Positions 50,085-60,391 of a DNA stretch of 64,000 bases are shown one piece after another (position 1 is the stretch's first letter; every line of letters starts with the position of its first letter). A program made the translations under genes and the position numbers. Under the pieces are notes generated by a model. The model had not been told where the DNA came from. It ran no database searches and saw only the letters and a list, made by a program, of their open reading frames with translations. The stretch is taken from assembly GCF_022701175.1 (NCBI RefSeq), contig NZ_CP078088.1, forward strand, positions 2,356,001 through 2,420,000. Reading direction: 5' to 3'. The DNA comes from Allobaculum sp. Allo2 (lineage in GTDB: Bacteria; Bacillota_I; Bacilli_A; Erysipelotrichales; Erysipelotrichaceae).

Positions 50085-51774
50085 TTATCGATCCATGCCG
50101 CAGGGGAAGGCCGATTCCACCAGCTGCCGTTCGTGCGTAACTTCATCGTAAAAGCGATATCCGCCGGCAAAGTTGTAGCAGTCAAACCCGTTGGCTTCCA
50201 GAATCCGGCAGGCGATGTAGCTGCGCAGACCGCTCTGGCAGATGACGTAAACCGGTTTTCTGGGATCAAGTTCATTCAGGCACCCGCGCAGTTCATCGAC
50301 AGGAATATTTAGAAAGCCTTCGATATGGCCCCACGCATATTCTCCATTCGTGCGCACATCGAGCCGGGTTACATCGGGATTGTGTTCGATCGCCTCCAGA
50401 TCGTCGAGATGCCACTGCTTCAAAATGCCGTCCCGGATGTTTTCGATCATGAATCCCGCCATGTTTACAGGATCTTTTGCCGAGGAATACGGCGGAGCGT
50501 ACGCCAGATCGAGATCCTGAGATCGACCGCGTTCATTTTGCAGTGAAGGGCGGTCGCCAGCACATCGATGCGCTTGTCCACTCCTTCATAGCCGACGATC
50601 TGCGCGCCGAGAAGACGGTACGTTCCCTTTTCAAAGACGACTTTCATAGTCATGACTTTGCCGCCGGGATAATAGCCGGCATGGCTCATCGGAGAAAGAA
50701 TGACGGAGTCGACATCGAGACCGGCTTTGCGGGCGGCCGTCTCACTTAGCCCGGTGACGGCGGCATCGAGGTCAAAGACTTTCAGAATGCTGCTGCCCTG
50801 CGAGCCTTTGTAATGGCTGTCCTTGCCGCAGATGTTATCGGCTGCAATGCGTCCCTGTTTATTCGCCGGGCCGGCCAGTGCGATCAGGGCCGGATCGCCG
50901 GTTACATAATGAGAAACCTGAACAGCATCGCCGACGGCGTAAATGTCCGGAACGGACGTTTCCATGCGCTCGTTGACGAGAATGCTGTCCTTGATGCCCA
51001 GCTTCAGACCGGCGTCCTTGGCCAGCTTTGAATCCGGCGCGACGCCGATAGCCAGAATGACCATGTCGGCGTGAAGAGGCGCCTGCTCCTTGAGCAGAAC
51101 ATCCACACCGTTTTCCTTTTTCGAAATCCTTCTACCGTCTGGCCGAGAGCCAGCTTTACGCCATGCCGCCGCATTTCGCCCTGAATCAGCGCCGCCATGT
51201 CCGGATCAAACGGGTTCATGAGCTGTTTCGGTCGCTGCACGATGGTCACGTCGATGCCAAGTTCGCGCAGATTTTCCGCCAGCTCCATGCCGATAAAGCC
51301 GCCGCCGGCCAGAACGACCGATCTGGGATGATGCGTATCGATATAGTCCTTGACGCGAAGCGTATCTTCTACCGTACGCAGCGTGAACAGCTGATCGGCG
51401 TCCATGCCGGTTAAACGCGGAAGCACCGGTCTTGCGCCTGGGGAAAGCAGCAGCTTGTCATACGGTTCTTCAAACGTTTCCCCGGTTTCCAGATTCGTCA
51501 CCGAGACAGTTTTACGATCGGGATGAATGGCGGTCACTTCATGACGGACTTTCATGTTTACGCGAAAGCGCGCGTCGAAGCTTTCCGGGGTCTGGAGCGT
51601 GAGATCGCGGCGGTCGGAAATAACGCCGCCAATGTAATACGGCAGGCCGCAGTTGGCATACGAAATATGATGCGAGCGTTCAAATACCGTAATCTGCGCC
51701 TGCTCATCCAGACGGCGGATGCGGGCAGCTGCTGTGGCGCCGCCGGCTACTCCGCCAACAATAACGACTTTCAT
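50085..51774 (-). CDS. CoA-disulfide reductase fused to a rhodanese domain
   Basis: About 562 residues. It belongs to the FAD-dependent pyridine nucleotide-disulfide oxidoreductases: KVVIVGGVAGGATAAARIRR (FAD), ISYANCGLPYYIGG with the single active-site Cys near residue 43, SVVLAGGGFIGMELAENL (NAD(P)H) and VPDIYAVGDAV. The C-terminal 110 residues are a rhodanese domain with the Cys in VICQSGLRSYIA. Such fusions reduce CoA disulfide, CoA persulfide or polysulfides. Slips: T5 at 51117-51121, giving GFRKKENGVDVLLKEQ, and near 50513, giving VDLQDLDLAYAPPYSSA, which is the normal link to the rhodanese. The start is ATG at 51774 behind GGAAAGGAGTTTTT. Sulfur genes lie next to it. Confidence 0.9.
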
Positions 51775-51949
51775 AAAAACTCCTTTCCGGATTCCGGAAT
51801 GCGGCCGCCTCACGGGCGTCCGGAACGTCTGGAATCCGCTCTGTTTGGGGAATTATAGCCGAACCGGCAGACAATCCTTTTCCATTCGGCGATCTTTTCA
51901 TTCGATTCGTTTGATTTTATGGACTTTGCCTTGAAAAGCTCTGCAGGAC

Positions 51950-53265
51950 TCAGAGCGTGCGGTCCGAACAGCCCAGCATGATCTGCACGATTTCCTGATC
52001 GGTCTGCCGCATGCCTTCCCGGCCAAGGCGTCCGATATTTCGGATCGTGTTTTCCACGCCTTTGGTGACAATGCCGTCGCCGCCTAAAAATTCCTGGCCG
52101 TTCAAGTACATGTGATAGCCCAGAATGCCCGCTTCCACGCTCGAAGCGATTTTCGCGGCACAGCTTGGCTTGGCGCCATCGCAGATGATGCCCGAAACGA
52201 TCGCCAGCGAATTGACCAGCGTGTGTTCAATCGCCTTGCGATCCGCACCCTGTAAAAGGCGATTCCGCATCCTGCCGCGCAGCCGGCTGTGACCGCTCCG
52301 CAGTAGGCGGACAGACGCCCGATTCCGGTCTTTTCGTGAATGGCGATGAGATTGGAAAGCACCAGAGCCCGGTACAGCTGCTCTTTGCTGGAGTTCAGCT
52401 CCTTTGCGTATTCAATGACCGGGATGGAAACCGTCATGCCCTGGTTTCCTGAACCGGAATTAATGATGACGGGCAGCTCGCAGCCGCTCATGCGCGCATC
52501 CGATCCGGCTGCCGCTTTGGCGATCGCCCGATTGCGTATGGTATTGCCATAGTATTTGAGCATCGTCGATCCGATATTAGCGCCATAGCTGCGGCGCAGC
52601 CCTTCTTCGGCAATCGCCGTATTGTACGCGATCTGACGGTCGAGAACGGCCCGGACATCTTCAATGTCGCAGTCGTTTGCAAATTCATAAATCTTTTCGA
52701 CGGTCAGAAGATCCGGATCGATCTGTCCGCTTCTGAACGCCCCATCGTATGCGCAGGAGCTGTCGATCTGATCGGTTCGATCCAGAAGTATCTGGCCATT
52801 TTTCTCAATGAAGACAATTTGCGTGTGGGCGTTGGCAATCCGGACTGAAGACGTCTGCCGGCCGCTTTGAAGCGAGACGATCAGATCAAAAACGAGACCA
52901 TGATCGATTGCTTCGACCGTGATGGGCGTCTGCTTCAAAAAGGCGTACATCTGTGCTTTCTGCTCCGGAGTGACCTGAGCGATGACTTCAAGCGCCTGAT
53001 CCGCCTTTCCTGCCACAATTCCCGCGGCGGCTGCGGCCGCAATGCCTTTGCTTCCGTCCGTATTGGGAACGACGACGCTTTTTACGTTTTTGATAATATT
53101 GCTGCTGACGGACACATTTACGGACTCCGGCAGACATCCAAGCACGTCTCTGGCTTTAGCCGCGGCATAGGCAATCGCAATCGGCTCCGTGCATCCCATT
53201 GCGGGAATGAGTTCGTCCTTCAGTATTTGCGTATACGCCGCATAGAGCGGACTTTCCTTATTCAT
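51950..53265 (-). CDS. L-cysteine desulfidase-like protein (CyuA/UPF0597 family)
   Basis: About 438 residues. Members split cysteine to pyruvate, ammonia and hydrogen sulfide, or act as serine dehydratases, with an oxygen-sensitive iron-sulfur cluster. IPAMGCTEPIAIAYAAAKA near residue 20 is diagnostic; SGSGNQGMTVSIPVIEYA, YCGAVTAGCAAGCGIAF and GIICDGAKPSCAAKIASSVEAGI hold the conserved Cys residues thought to bind the cluster. The run at 52254-52257 needs one more base, giving GIAFLQGADRKAIEHTLVNS. The start is ATG at 53265 after GGAAGGAAAGACTT. Together with the C-S lyase upstream it suggests sulfide release from cysteine. Confidence 0.85.
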
Positions 53266-53327
53266 AAGTCTTTCCTTCCTTTCCCTGACCGTATTTCCTG
53301 TTTTCTTCTATCTCACACCGTTCTATC

Positions 53328-54512
53328 TCATGCCGTTTCCTGCTTTTGCCTGCCTTCTGTCACCAGGTCGTCGACGGCCTTTTTGAGCCGATGCATAGCC
53401 TGTTCGAGAATGGATCTTGGACAGGCGGCGTTCAGGCGCATATAGCCGGAGCTGCGGTCAAACGATCGCCCTTCGTTCAGCCCTCTCAATGAAAAAATCG
53501 CGCAGCGCATCATCGCTCAGATGCAGATCCCGGCAGTCCAGCCATATCAGATACGTTGCATTGGGATGATTTGGCCGGATTTGCGGAATCCATTTTTTGC
53601 AGAAGTCGCAGACGCAGTCAAAGTTTCCTGCAAATAGAAGAGAAGCTGGTCCAGCCACTCTTCGCCATGCCGGTACGACGCTTCCATCGCCACGGAACTG
53701 AAGGCGTTGTTTCGATGAATGTCCATGGCGCCCCAGAAGCGGTCGAAACGCTCTTTTTCTTCGCATCCGGAAAATCGTCGTACTGGCCTGCATTCCGGCG
53801 AGGTTGAACGTCTTGGAAATAGAGGTGCCGTGATGACATGCCGACCAATATCTTCCGACAGAGACGCGGTCGGGATATGTCGACACCCGTTAAAAATCAG
53901 ATCCGAATGAATTTCATCCGAAACGATCAGCACATCGTTTTCGATGCAGATTTGCGCCATGCGTGTAAGTTCGTCCCGGCTCCATACCCGTCCGACGGAA
54001 TTGTGCGGACTGCAAATCAGGAAAATTCTGCATGTTCTGGCCTTTCGGGCAAAATCATCAAAATCGATTTGCCAGCGCCCGTTCTGTTCCAGCAGCCGGT
54101 TTTCGACCACAATTCGACCGCTGTCCTCAACGATGTCGTAAAAGTCGGAATACACCGGCGTCTGAATGGGAATACGATCCTGCGGATCGGAAAAGATGTG
54201 CAAAATGGCGCTCATGGCCGGGACGACGCCAAGACTCCAGCTCATTAACTTCGTATCCGGCTTCCACTGGTTTCGCCGCAGCTGCCAGTCCTGGACCGCC
54301 TGAAAATAGCTGTCGGGTCTTGATGTATAGCCCCAAATGCCTTCTTTTGCCTTGGCGACACAGGCGTCAATGATCGGCTGTGCCGTTTTGAAATCCATAT
54401 CCGCCACCCAGAGCGGAAGGACATCCGCCCGACCGAATTTCTGCAGGCGTTCGTCGTATTTGGCACAACGGTATCCGGTTCGATCGATAACTTCATCAAA
54501 ACTGTATTTCAT
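53328..54512 (-). CDS. PatB/MalY-type cystathionine beta-lyase (PLP enzyme)
   Basis: About 394 residues, normal for the family, which cleaves the C-S bond of cystathionine or cysteine. The N-terminus MKYSFDEVIDRTGYRCAKYDER is followed by DVLPLWVADMDFKTAQPIIDA, EGIWGYTS, the ICSPHNSVGRVWSRDEL loop and VLIVSDEIHSDLIF (PLP-binding Asp). The PLP lysine lies in SISKTFNLAGMQAS, which is in a different frame from the parts before and after. About four slips are needed between 53480 and 53840, the highest density in the window, so a true pseudogene is possible here. The start is ATG at 54510-54512 behind GAAAGGGGGCTGAGG. Confidence 0.82.
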
Positions 54513-54837
54513 CCTCAGCCCCCTTTCATTGCGGGCATCGTAAAATCGTGCGAGGCGTGTCTCGCAAAATATACTTCTATCTGATTTAAATGATACACTA
54601 GCTTTTCGATGGACTGACCGCCCTTTTTCGAAAATGGCCGACCAGATTTTCTTCATTTGTCCTCCGGTTCTGGCCTTGTCTTCTGCGCCTGCAATCATGG
54701 AGAAAAGTGCCGGTTTTCCGGTGATCCAGCGGCAGAAAGCTGCTGCGTCAAAACCGAAAGCAGCAGCGCAGCAGCCGTGCAGAAGCCCAAAAGAGCGCAA
54801 AAAGACCCGGCTTTTCTGGCTGGGTCTTTGGCAGTTT
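54513..54837. other. Spacer with terminator
   Basis: 325 bases. It contains the terminator of the lipoprotein gene (54800-54832), a GC-rich stretch and, near 54570-54600, AT-rich sequence that may be the promoter of the C-S lyase gene. No gene is seen. Confidence 0.45.
54800..54832 (-). terminator. Terminator of the lipoprotein gene
   Basis: AAAGACCCGGC and GCTGGGTCTTT pair with one mismatch; T5 on the minus strand. Confidence 0.8.
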
Positions 54838-55821
54838 CTATTTGGAATTGTCGTCTCCGGCAGCATTTGGCGTCTGCTGGGGCTGGGCGGATGGATCCGG
54901 AGTCTGCGTTCCCTTAGTCAGGAAGTAGACTTTGTTTCCGCAGTCGTCCGCGCCTTCAAGATAGAAGAAATAGTTGTTTGGAGAAAGCTGATTCCATGCG
55001 GTACCGGCTGCGTACAGATCGGAGAAGCTGTAGTAGACTTCCGCGCTTTCTGCACCGGCAGGCAGCGTGGAAATCGAGCAGGCCGTCGGAACGCTCGGTT
55101 TGTCGGGCTTCTGATCATCGACCGGTTCTTCCGGATCAGGAATCACCGGCGTCTGGGAGCCATTGCTGGTGTCGTCCCCATCTGGAGACGGAACCACTTC
55201 GTCATCGAACTGATCGGACGCAGTAATGTGGGTATTGTCGGCAACGACGTTGATCGTAATTTCGATCGAGTTCGTGTTGCCGGCCGCGTCGGTCGCCACG
55301 ATCGTTACCGGATACGTGCCTTCCTTGTTCAGGTTATAAAAACCGTCAAGGCGGATTTCCACATCCGATTTATCGTCGGTCCGATAAATTTTCGAGAAAT
55401 CGAAGTCGGTTTTGCCGACCGGAATCGTAACGACTGCGGAAGGCGAAATGAACTCCGGCATCACGGTATCTTCCACGCGCAGCGTTACCGGATAGTCCTT
55501 GCCGTCGTATTTGAGCGTCAGCTTGTACGTACCGATATCGAGGTACTTCTTATCTTTGGATGTGACGGTTTCCTTGAAGCCGTTATAGGTATATTTGTCG
55601 GAATCCGTCTTCAGATCGGAATCGACGGTAATTTCGTTCAGAATGCTCTCATCCGGCTCGTTTAACAGATACTCGGAAGGAGCCAGGGATACTGTTTCAC
55701 CAAGCTCTACGGTTTTGTCGCTGACCACTTTCAGATCCTGTCCGGATCCGCCAGAACATCCTGTCAGCACGAACAGGGACAGCGCAATCACCGGCTTGAG
55801 AAGCCGTTTCAATCGTTTCAT
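54838..55821 (-). CDS. Lipoprotein with Ig-like (HYR/cadherin-type) domains
   Basis: About 327 residues. The signal peptide ends in the lipobox FVLTGCSGG. Two Ig-like segments follow: the first has IGTYKLTLKYDGKDYPVTLRVEDTVMPEF, the second EGTYPVTIVATDAAGNTNSIEITINVV, the pattern of HYR or bacterial Ig folds. A Pro/Asp-rich linker (SPDGDDTSNGS...PEEPVDDQKPDKP) leads to a C-terminal module with one Cys pair (ACSIS, DDCGNKVYFL). No catalytic motif; probably a surface adhesin or structural lipoprotein. The second ATG at 55819-55821 is chosen because GAGGTTGATT precedes it. Intact. Confidence 0.75.
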   Translation of the reverse strand: MKRLKRLLKPVIALSLFVLTGCSGGSGQDLKVVSDKTVELGETVSLAPSEYLLNEPDESILNEITVDSDLKTDSDKYTYNGFKETVTSKDKKYLDIGTYKLTLKYDGKDYPVTLRVEDTVMPEFISPSAVVTIPVGKTDFDFSKIYRTDDKSDVEIRLDGFYNLNKEGTYPVTIVATDAAGNTNSIEITINVVADNTHITASDQFDDEVVPSPDGDDTSNGSQTPVIPDPEEPVDDQKPDKPSVPTACSISTLPAGAESAEVYYSFSDLYAAGTAWNQLSPNNYFFYLEGADDCGNKVYFLTKGTQTPDPSAQPQQTPNAAGDDNSK

Positions 55822-55846
55822 AATCAACCTCATTTCAAGACAGGAA

Positions 55847-55875
55847 TATACACGTCATCCTGCCTGGATTGTAAA
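55847..55875 (-). promoter_or_regulatory. Promoter of the lipoprotein gene
   Basis: On the minus strand TTTACA (55870-55875), 17 bases, then TGTATA (55847-55852). Confidence 0.5.
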
Positions 55876-56007
55876 TAAAGTCTCTAACCTTTTCTCATCG
55901 TGTAATTTTCTTCCGCTTTTCTCAAGCCTGCTGACCTGTTTCAAGTCGAAAGTGTTGACCCTCAAAGAATCAGAGAACAAACTAAGGAAAAACGGAATTT
56001 AACGCTT

Positions 56008-56706
56008 ATGAACATTTATGCAGATTTATTTCTAACCTTTTCCAAAATCGGCCTGTTCACGTTTGGCGGCGGACTGGCCATGCTTCCCATGCTGGAAAAA
56101 GAAGTCGTCAACAAGAAGCACTGGGCAACGTATGACGAACTGATGGACTATTACGCCATCGGTCAGTGTACACCAGGAATCATCGCCGTCAATACCGCCA
56201 CGTTTGTCGGATACTCCCAGAAAAAGACCCCCGGCGCCATCATGGCGACAGCCGGCATCGTCTTTCCTTCGCTGGTCATCATCATGCTGATCGCGTCGCT
56301 GATGACCTCGTTTGCGGATCAGCCGATCGTTCAGCACGCCCTGGCGGGCATCCGTATTGCGGTATGCGTTCTGATTATGCAGGCCGTTTTGAAGATGTTC
56401 AAAGCCGGCGTCAAAGACTGGTACGCTCTGGCTCTGTTTGTCCTGTTTCTGGGACTTTCCTACTTCAATCTGCTTTCCGCGACGATCATCGTCATCCTGG
56501 CAGCCGCCGCAGGCATTCTGGGAAAGAAAGCGCCTGTAAAGTGGCCGGCGTTAGCTAAAGCCAAAGCGTCGTCTGCGACGAATCAGCCAAAACAAGATAC
56601 GACAGAAACGCCGTCTGCGCAATCAAAATCCGACGCGAACGTGCCCGCAAAGGCGAGCGCCAAGCTGGAAGAGAGCGTAAAGCCAGAGGAGGACCGTCAT
56701 GCTTAG
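56008..56706 (+). CDS. Chromate transporter family protein, first half
   Basis: 232 residues, the half-size ChrA type with about five or six membrane helices. LTFSKIGLFTFGGGLAMLPMLEKEVV (the FGGG motif near residue 20), GQCTPGIIAVNTATFVGY and FPSLVIIMLIASL are family features. Half-size ChrA proteins work in pairs and export chromate, or in some lineages other anions. The tail (residues 180-232) is a hydrophilic Ala/Lys/Ser/Glu-rich extension unlike the usual short ends. The gene overlaps its partner by 8 bases. A clear ribosome site close to the ATG is missing. Confidence 0.85.
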   Translation: MNIYADLFLTFSKIGLFTFGGGLAMLPMLEKEVVNKKHWATYDELMDYYAIGQCTPGIIAVNTATFVGYSQKKTPGAIMATAGIVFPSLVIIMLIASLMTSFADQPIVQHALAGIRIAVCVLIMQAVLKMFKAGVKDWYALALFVLFLGLSYFNLLSATIIVILAAAAGILGKKAPVKWPALAKAKASSATNQPKQDTTETPSAQSKSDANVPAKASAKLEESVKPEEDRHA

Positions 56707-57257
56707 TCTGTACTGGACCCTTTTCCTTGAATTTTTCAAAACCGGTCTGTTTTCGGTCGGCGGCGGTCTGGCCACCATCCCGTTTCTTTATGAGATGATG
56801 GAGCGCTATCACTGGTTTACCGAACAGGATCTGCTCAACATGATCGCCATTTCCGAATCCACTCCGGGACCGATCGGCATTAACATGGCAACCTACGTCG
56901 GCTATCACGCCACCGGCAATAACATTCTCGGCGGAATTCTGACAACGGCTGCTCTGGTCATGCCAAGCGTCATCATCATCTGCGTGATCGCACGGGTTCT
57001 GCAGTCGGCCAAGGACAACCCCTACGTACAGGACGCGTTTTACGGACTGCGCCCCGCTTCCTGCGCGCTGATCGTATCGGCGGCCATCGGCGTAGTGGTC
57101 AGCGTACTCTTCCCTTCGGGATTCGTACTGAATCAGAGCTTCTGGATCAATCTGGGCCTCATCGTGCTTTTTGGCATCGTGGCCTTCTCCTTTAAAGCTC
57201 CACCCGATCGCGCTGATTGTCATCTGCGCGATTACGGGTATCGTACTTCAGCTCTGA
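56699..57257 (+). CDS. Chromate transporter family protein, second half
   Basis: About 186 residues. EFFKTGLFSVGGGLATIPFLYEMM, ISESTPGPIGINMATYVGYHATG and ALVMPSVIIICVIARVLQ are the counterparts of the first half. The end is in another frame: near 57193-57199 the run has to change, giving FKLHPIALIVICAITGIVLQL and a stop at 57255-57257, a natural last helix. The ATG at 56699 overlaps the upstream stop and the GAGGACCGTC before it acts as ribosome site. The two halves should form one transporter. Confidence 0.85.
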
Positions 57258-57311
57258 TTATGGCGAAAACTCTTAAAGTTTTCGGAACCAATTTGAAAAG
57301 AATAACGAAAC

Positions 57312-57350
57312 AAACGGCGCTGTGCTCCTTTTGAGAAATCACAGCGCTGT
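57312..57350 (+). terminator. Terminator of the chromate transporter pair
   Basis: GGCGCTGTG and CACAGCGCT pair; a short T run follows. Confidence 0.6.
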
Positions 57351-57457
57351 TTCTGTGTTCTTTCCAGTCCCTCTGGATTCAGTTCAGCCTTGTCTGCTCT
57401 GACACAGAAGGACAGGCAGATGTCTGACTTTTCTTTTGCACACGCTTTTCCGTGTCT

Positions 57458-57889
57458 TCAGCTCAGCTTTCCGTTTTCAAGAGCCAGTTCCTGCGCCTGA
57501 AACAGCTGGAGCACTTCACCAAGCGGAAGGTGCAGCGAACGCAGAAAATCCGGCTGCACATTGGCGCCGTGAATCGAGCCGTCTTCAAACTGACAGAGGG
57601 CGAAAATGAGATTGCTCTGGTTGACGCCATAGTAAACGGTACACATTTCCTGCGCCGAGCTCTGCTCTATGCGCTGGCACAGAAGATCAAGCAGGTCTGC
57701 AGAAGGCGTATACAGAATCGGATAGCTGTTCAGTACGGAAAGCACCGTATTCCACTGTTCGTCTCTGGCTTCTTCCTTCTCTGCCATTTTTAAAAGCGTT
57801 GAGCGATCGATTCCGGTCTGCTTGCTCAGATCTTCGAGCGTAAAGCCATTCTGGGCCAGTTTCTGCTCGAGCCACGTTTGTTCATTCAT
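57458..57889 (-). CDS. Small protein with XRE-like helix-turn-helix
   Basis: 143 residues. The N-terminal 35 residues (LEQKLAQNGFTLEDLSKQTGIDRSTLLKMAE) look like a helix-turn-helix of the XRE type. The rest (SADLLDLLCQRIEQ, YYGVNQSNLIFALCQFEDGSIHGANVQPDF) is unlike known regulator domains I recall. The start is ATG at 57889 behind CGGAGGATCCTTT. It is a lone gene; its target is unknown. Intact. Confidence 0.6.
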   Translation of the reverse strand: MNEQTWLEQKLAQNGFTLEDLSKQTGIDRSTLLKMAEKEEARDEQWNTVLSVLNSYPILYTPSADLLDLLCQRIEQSSAQEMCTVYYGVNQSNLIFALCQFEDGSIHGANVQPDFLRSLHLPLGEVLQLFQAQELALENGKLS

Positions 57890-58065
57890 AAAGGATCCTC
57901 CGCCGATTTCTCCGCGTCTCTGCATCGGTTTCTGGTTTTCACCTGGGCGATGGGTATGGACTGCGGAACACTTTATCGGTCTGTTTTTTCAGAATCGAAC
58001 AGCCCCGCTCTTTTTTCACGCGAGGTGCCCGTCTGTCTTTCTTTCGCAAAAACCGTCCTAAATCA

Positions 58066-58106
58066 AAAAAGCCATGGAAGCATCCAGAGCGGATTTTTCC
58101 ATGGCG
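58066..58106 (-). terminator. Terminator of the flavodiiron gene
   Basis: AGCCATGGAA and TTCCATGGC form the stem; T6 on the minus strand. Confidence 0.8.
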
Positions 58107-58113
58107 ATTGGTT

Positions 58114-59276
58114 TTATTCTGCAGCGATCAGGTGATCGGCGAGTTCTTCCATTGGGGCGATGTCTTTTTCCTTGAGCGACGTTGTAATCGTTACGACCGG
58201 TTCGACATACTGGATATCCTTGCAGCCTTCGAGGATGGATTTCATCGTCTTGGCAGCGCTTGGTGCCCAGGATCCGTTCTGGATCATGGCAATCGTGCGG
58301 TTCTGGAAGTTCTTGTGGGCAAGAATGGACAGCACGCGTTCCATCGCCGGGAATACGCCGGCATCATAGGAGCAGGCGATCAGCACGATTTTTTGCAGCG
58401 GTAGCACTGGGCAACGGCTTCGTGCGTATCCTGACGGGTTACGTCCATGAGGCGGACTTTCTGTCCTTTCGCTTCGAGAATTTCCTTCATGCGGTCTGCA
58501 ACGACATTCGTGTGACCGTGGATGGAAGCGACGAGGATCAGGATTTCATCCGTTTCCGGCGTGTAGCTCGACCACTTGTCGTACAGACTGATGTAGCGGC
58601 CAAGGTCTTCTTTCAGAACTGGTCCGTGGAGCGGGGCGATGATGGCGATATCGAGGCCGGCTGCCTTTTTGAGCAGAGCCTGTACCTGTTTTCCGTATTT
58701 GCCTACGATGTTGATGAAATAGCGGCGGGCTTCATCATCCCACGGTTCATCTGTTCCGCTGGCTCCGAATTTTCCAAAGCCGTCTGCGGAGAACAGGATT
58801 TTGTCCTTGTCATCGTATGTCACCATGACTTCAGGCCAGTGTACCATCGGAGCCATGACAAAAGTCAGCTTGCGCGTACCCAGATCGAGCATGTCGCCTT
58901 CTTTTACGGAAAGACGATGATCTTCCGGAATTGGAGTGACTTCAAAATTGGGAATCATGGACCAGGCTTTCGCGCTGGCAACGACAGTGGCTTCCGGATG
59001 CGCTTTGAGAATGGCATCCAGGCTTCCGGAGTGATCCGGTTCCAGATGCTGCACTACCAGATAATCGAGCGGTTCGCCGGCAAGCGCTTCTTCTACATTG
59101 GCCAGCCACTCATTTGTACGACGGCGGTCAACGGTGTCCATCAGCACATTTTTTCCATCCTTAATCAGATAGGAGTTGTAGCTTACACCGTTAGGAACTT
59201 TGTACTGCGATTCAAACAGATCAATGTCGCGATCCTGACAGCCCACAAAATAGACTGTGTCGGTAACTTTTTCCAT
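58114..59276 (-). CDS. Flavodiiron protein (FprA type)
   Basis: About 387 residues. It reduces oxygen to water, or nitric oxide, protecting anaerobes. The N-terminal metallo-beta-lactamase domain holds the diiron ligands: VQHLEPDHSGSLD, MVHWPEVMVTY, FSADGFGKFG and APLHGPVL. The C-terminal flavodoxin domain starts EILILVASIHGHTNVVADRM and continues after the break. The T6 run at 58389-58394 needs a seventh base, giving CYRCKKIVLIACSYDAGVF. No rubredoxin domain is attached. The start is ATG at 59274-59276 behind AAGGAATACAT. It is a single-gene unit with a leader of up to about 250 bases. Confidence 0.93.
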
Positions 59277-59530
59277 ATGTATTCCTTTCTGGTCTTCCCT
59301 TTTCAAAAACGAAGACCTGCTTTCTTTTTCTGTTCCTGGATCGTTCATTCACGAAAGTCTGCAGGCAGGCTAACGGATGGGATCCTGCCGGGTCTTGCCC
59401 GACGAACACGTCTGGCGGCGTTTGAACCGGCATTTTGGAACAGGAATCTATCTTCATCAATTTTACTTCATTCATACATATACTGCCCAGAAATCAGGCG
59501 ATCTCTCCTGCTTTTGCGCGGTATGGGCTT
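59277..59530. other. Leader/spacer upstream of the flavodiiron gene
   Basis: 254 bases with several GC-rich inverted stretches (e.g. CCTGCCGGGTCTTGCCCGACG). It could be a structured leader, but I recognise no known riboswitch in it. A possible -10 (TATATG on the minus strand) lies near 59478-59483. Confidence 0.35.
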
Positions 59531-59975
59531 TCACGCCTTCGTGGGCGGCTCGATTTCTTTCGAAGGATCGTACCGGGAAATCTGACGGCTGAGGTGGTCG
59601 ATCTGATCGTCATCGAGATCTTCGAGATGTTCGAGCTGATCCAGCATGCGCGCAATGGATTCGCCCTGTCCAAGCCGGACTGTTTCAAACAGCCAGCTCG
59701 CTCCTACGCCGCAAAGAAATCCCATTGTCAGAATGCCGTTCAGGCCGAGTACTACCGAAATGAGGCGGGAGACCAGCGTCGTCGCTTTCAGATCGCCAAA
59801 GCCGATGGTCGTCACTAACATGAATCCGTACCAGATCGCATCCCACCACGAATGCAGATCTGGATCGGTAAGCCACAAAGAAGCGTGGCAACGAGAAAGA
59901 ACCCGACAAACGCCGTCAGATAGCGACGGGTATGCGTCTGCTTGAGAATCAGAGAAAAAGACTGATCACCTTCAT
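59531..59975 (-). CDS. Two-helix potassium channel subunit (TTIGFGD)
   Basis: About 147 residues: helix 1 (AFVGFFLVATLLLWL), pore helix and selectivity filter (AIWYGFMLVTTIGFGD), helix 2 (LISVVLGLNGILTMGFLCGVGAS), and a cytoplasmic acidic tail (ARMLDQLEHLEDLDDDQIDHLSRQI). Four pores make one channel. Two run losses (59955-59959 and 59878-59880) must be restored, giving MKVISLFSLILKQTHTRRYL and LLLWLTDPDLHSWWDAIWYG. The start is ATG at 59973-59975, overlapping the stop of the sister channel by 4 bases. No regulatory RCK domain is present. Confidence 0.82.
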
Positions 59976-60391
59976 GCCGCGTTCTCCTTACGAATCTGCG
60001 CGGACAGCTCTTTTCTCTGCGCCGGGCTCATCTGCGAAAGGTTTTGGAGAGCTTCGCCATGTTTCTGCATAACCGCCTTTCTTTTGCGGGTCAGTTTTTC
60101 AAAGTACGACGAGGCGATCAGGCCGGGAATATAAGCGGCCACGACAGCTCCGTAAATGCCGAGAAGTATCGTGAGAATGCGGGCCAGCGGCGTGGTGACC
60201 GTATAATCGCCAAGCCCGATCGTTGTCGCGACGCTAAAGCCCATCCACAGCGCATCGCCATAGCTGGAAATCGACGGGTCGTTCCAGAGAATGAGCGCGC
60301 AATCGACAAAGTAAAAAATCAGAAACGAATACAGCAGCTTGTCGCCGCCGGTCTTTTTCATCATGCGATGATAATTGCGAACCGTATTCAT
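59972..60391 (-). CDS. Two-helix potassium channel subunit (TTIGLGD)
   Basis: 139 residues, intact: helix 1 (LLYSFLIFYFVDCALILW), pore and filter (ALWMGFSVATTIGLGDYTV), helix 2 (LARILTILLGIYGAVVAAYIPGLIAS), then a basic helical tail (KLTRKRKAVMQKHGEALQNLSQMSPAQRKELSAQI). It has the same plan and tail type as the next gene, so the pair arose by duplication and may form mixed tetramers. The start is ATG at 60389-60391 behind GGAAAGGGGCAAAACA. The two genes overlap by 4 bases. Confidence 0.88.
   Translation of the reverse strand: MNTVRNYHRMMKKTGGDKLLYSFLIFYFVDCALILWNDPSISSYGDALWMGFSVATTIGLGDYTVTTPLARILTILLGIYGAVVAAYIPGLIASSYFEKLTRKRKAVMQKHGEALQNLSQMSPAQRKELSAQIRKENAA

Noticed and set aside
59277-59530. 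A known riboswitch ahead of the flavodiiron gene
   Set aside because: Structured-looking, but none of the conserved elements of classes I know are present.
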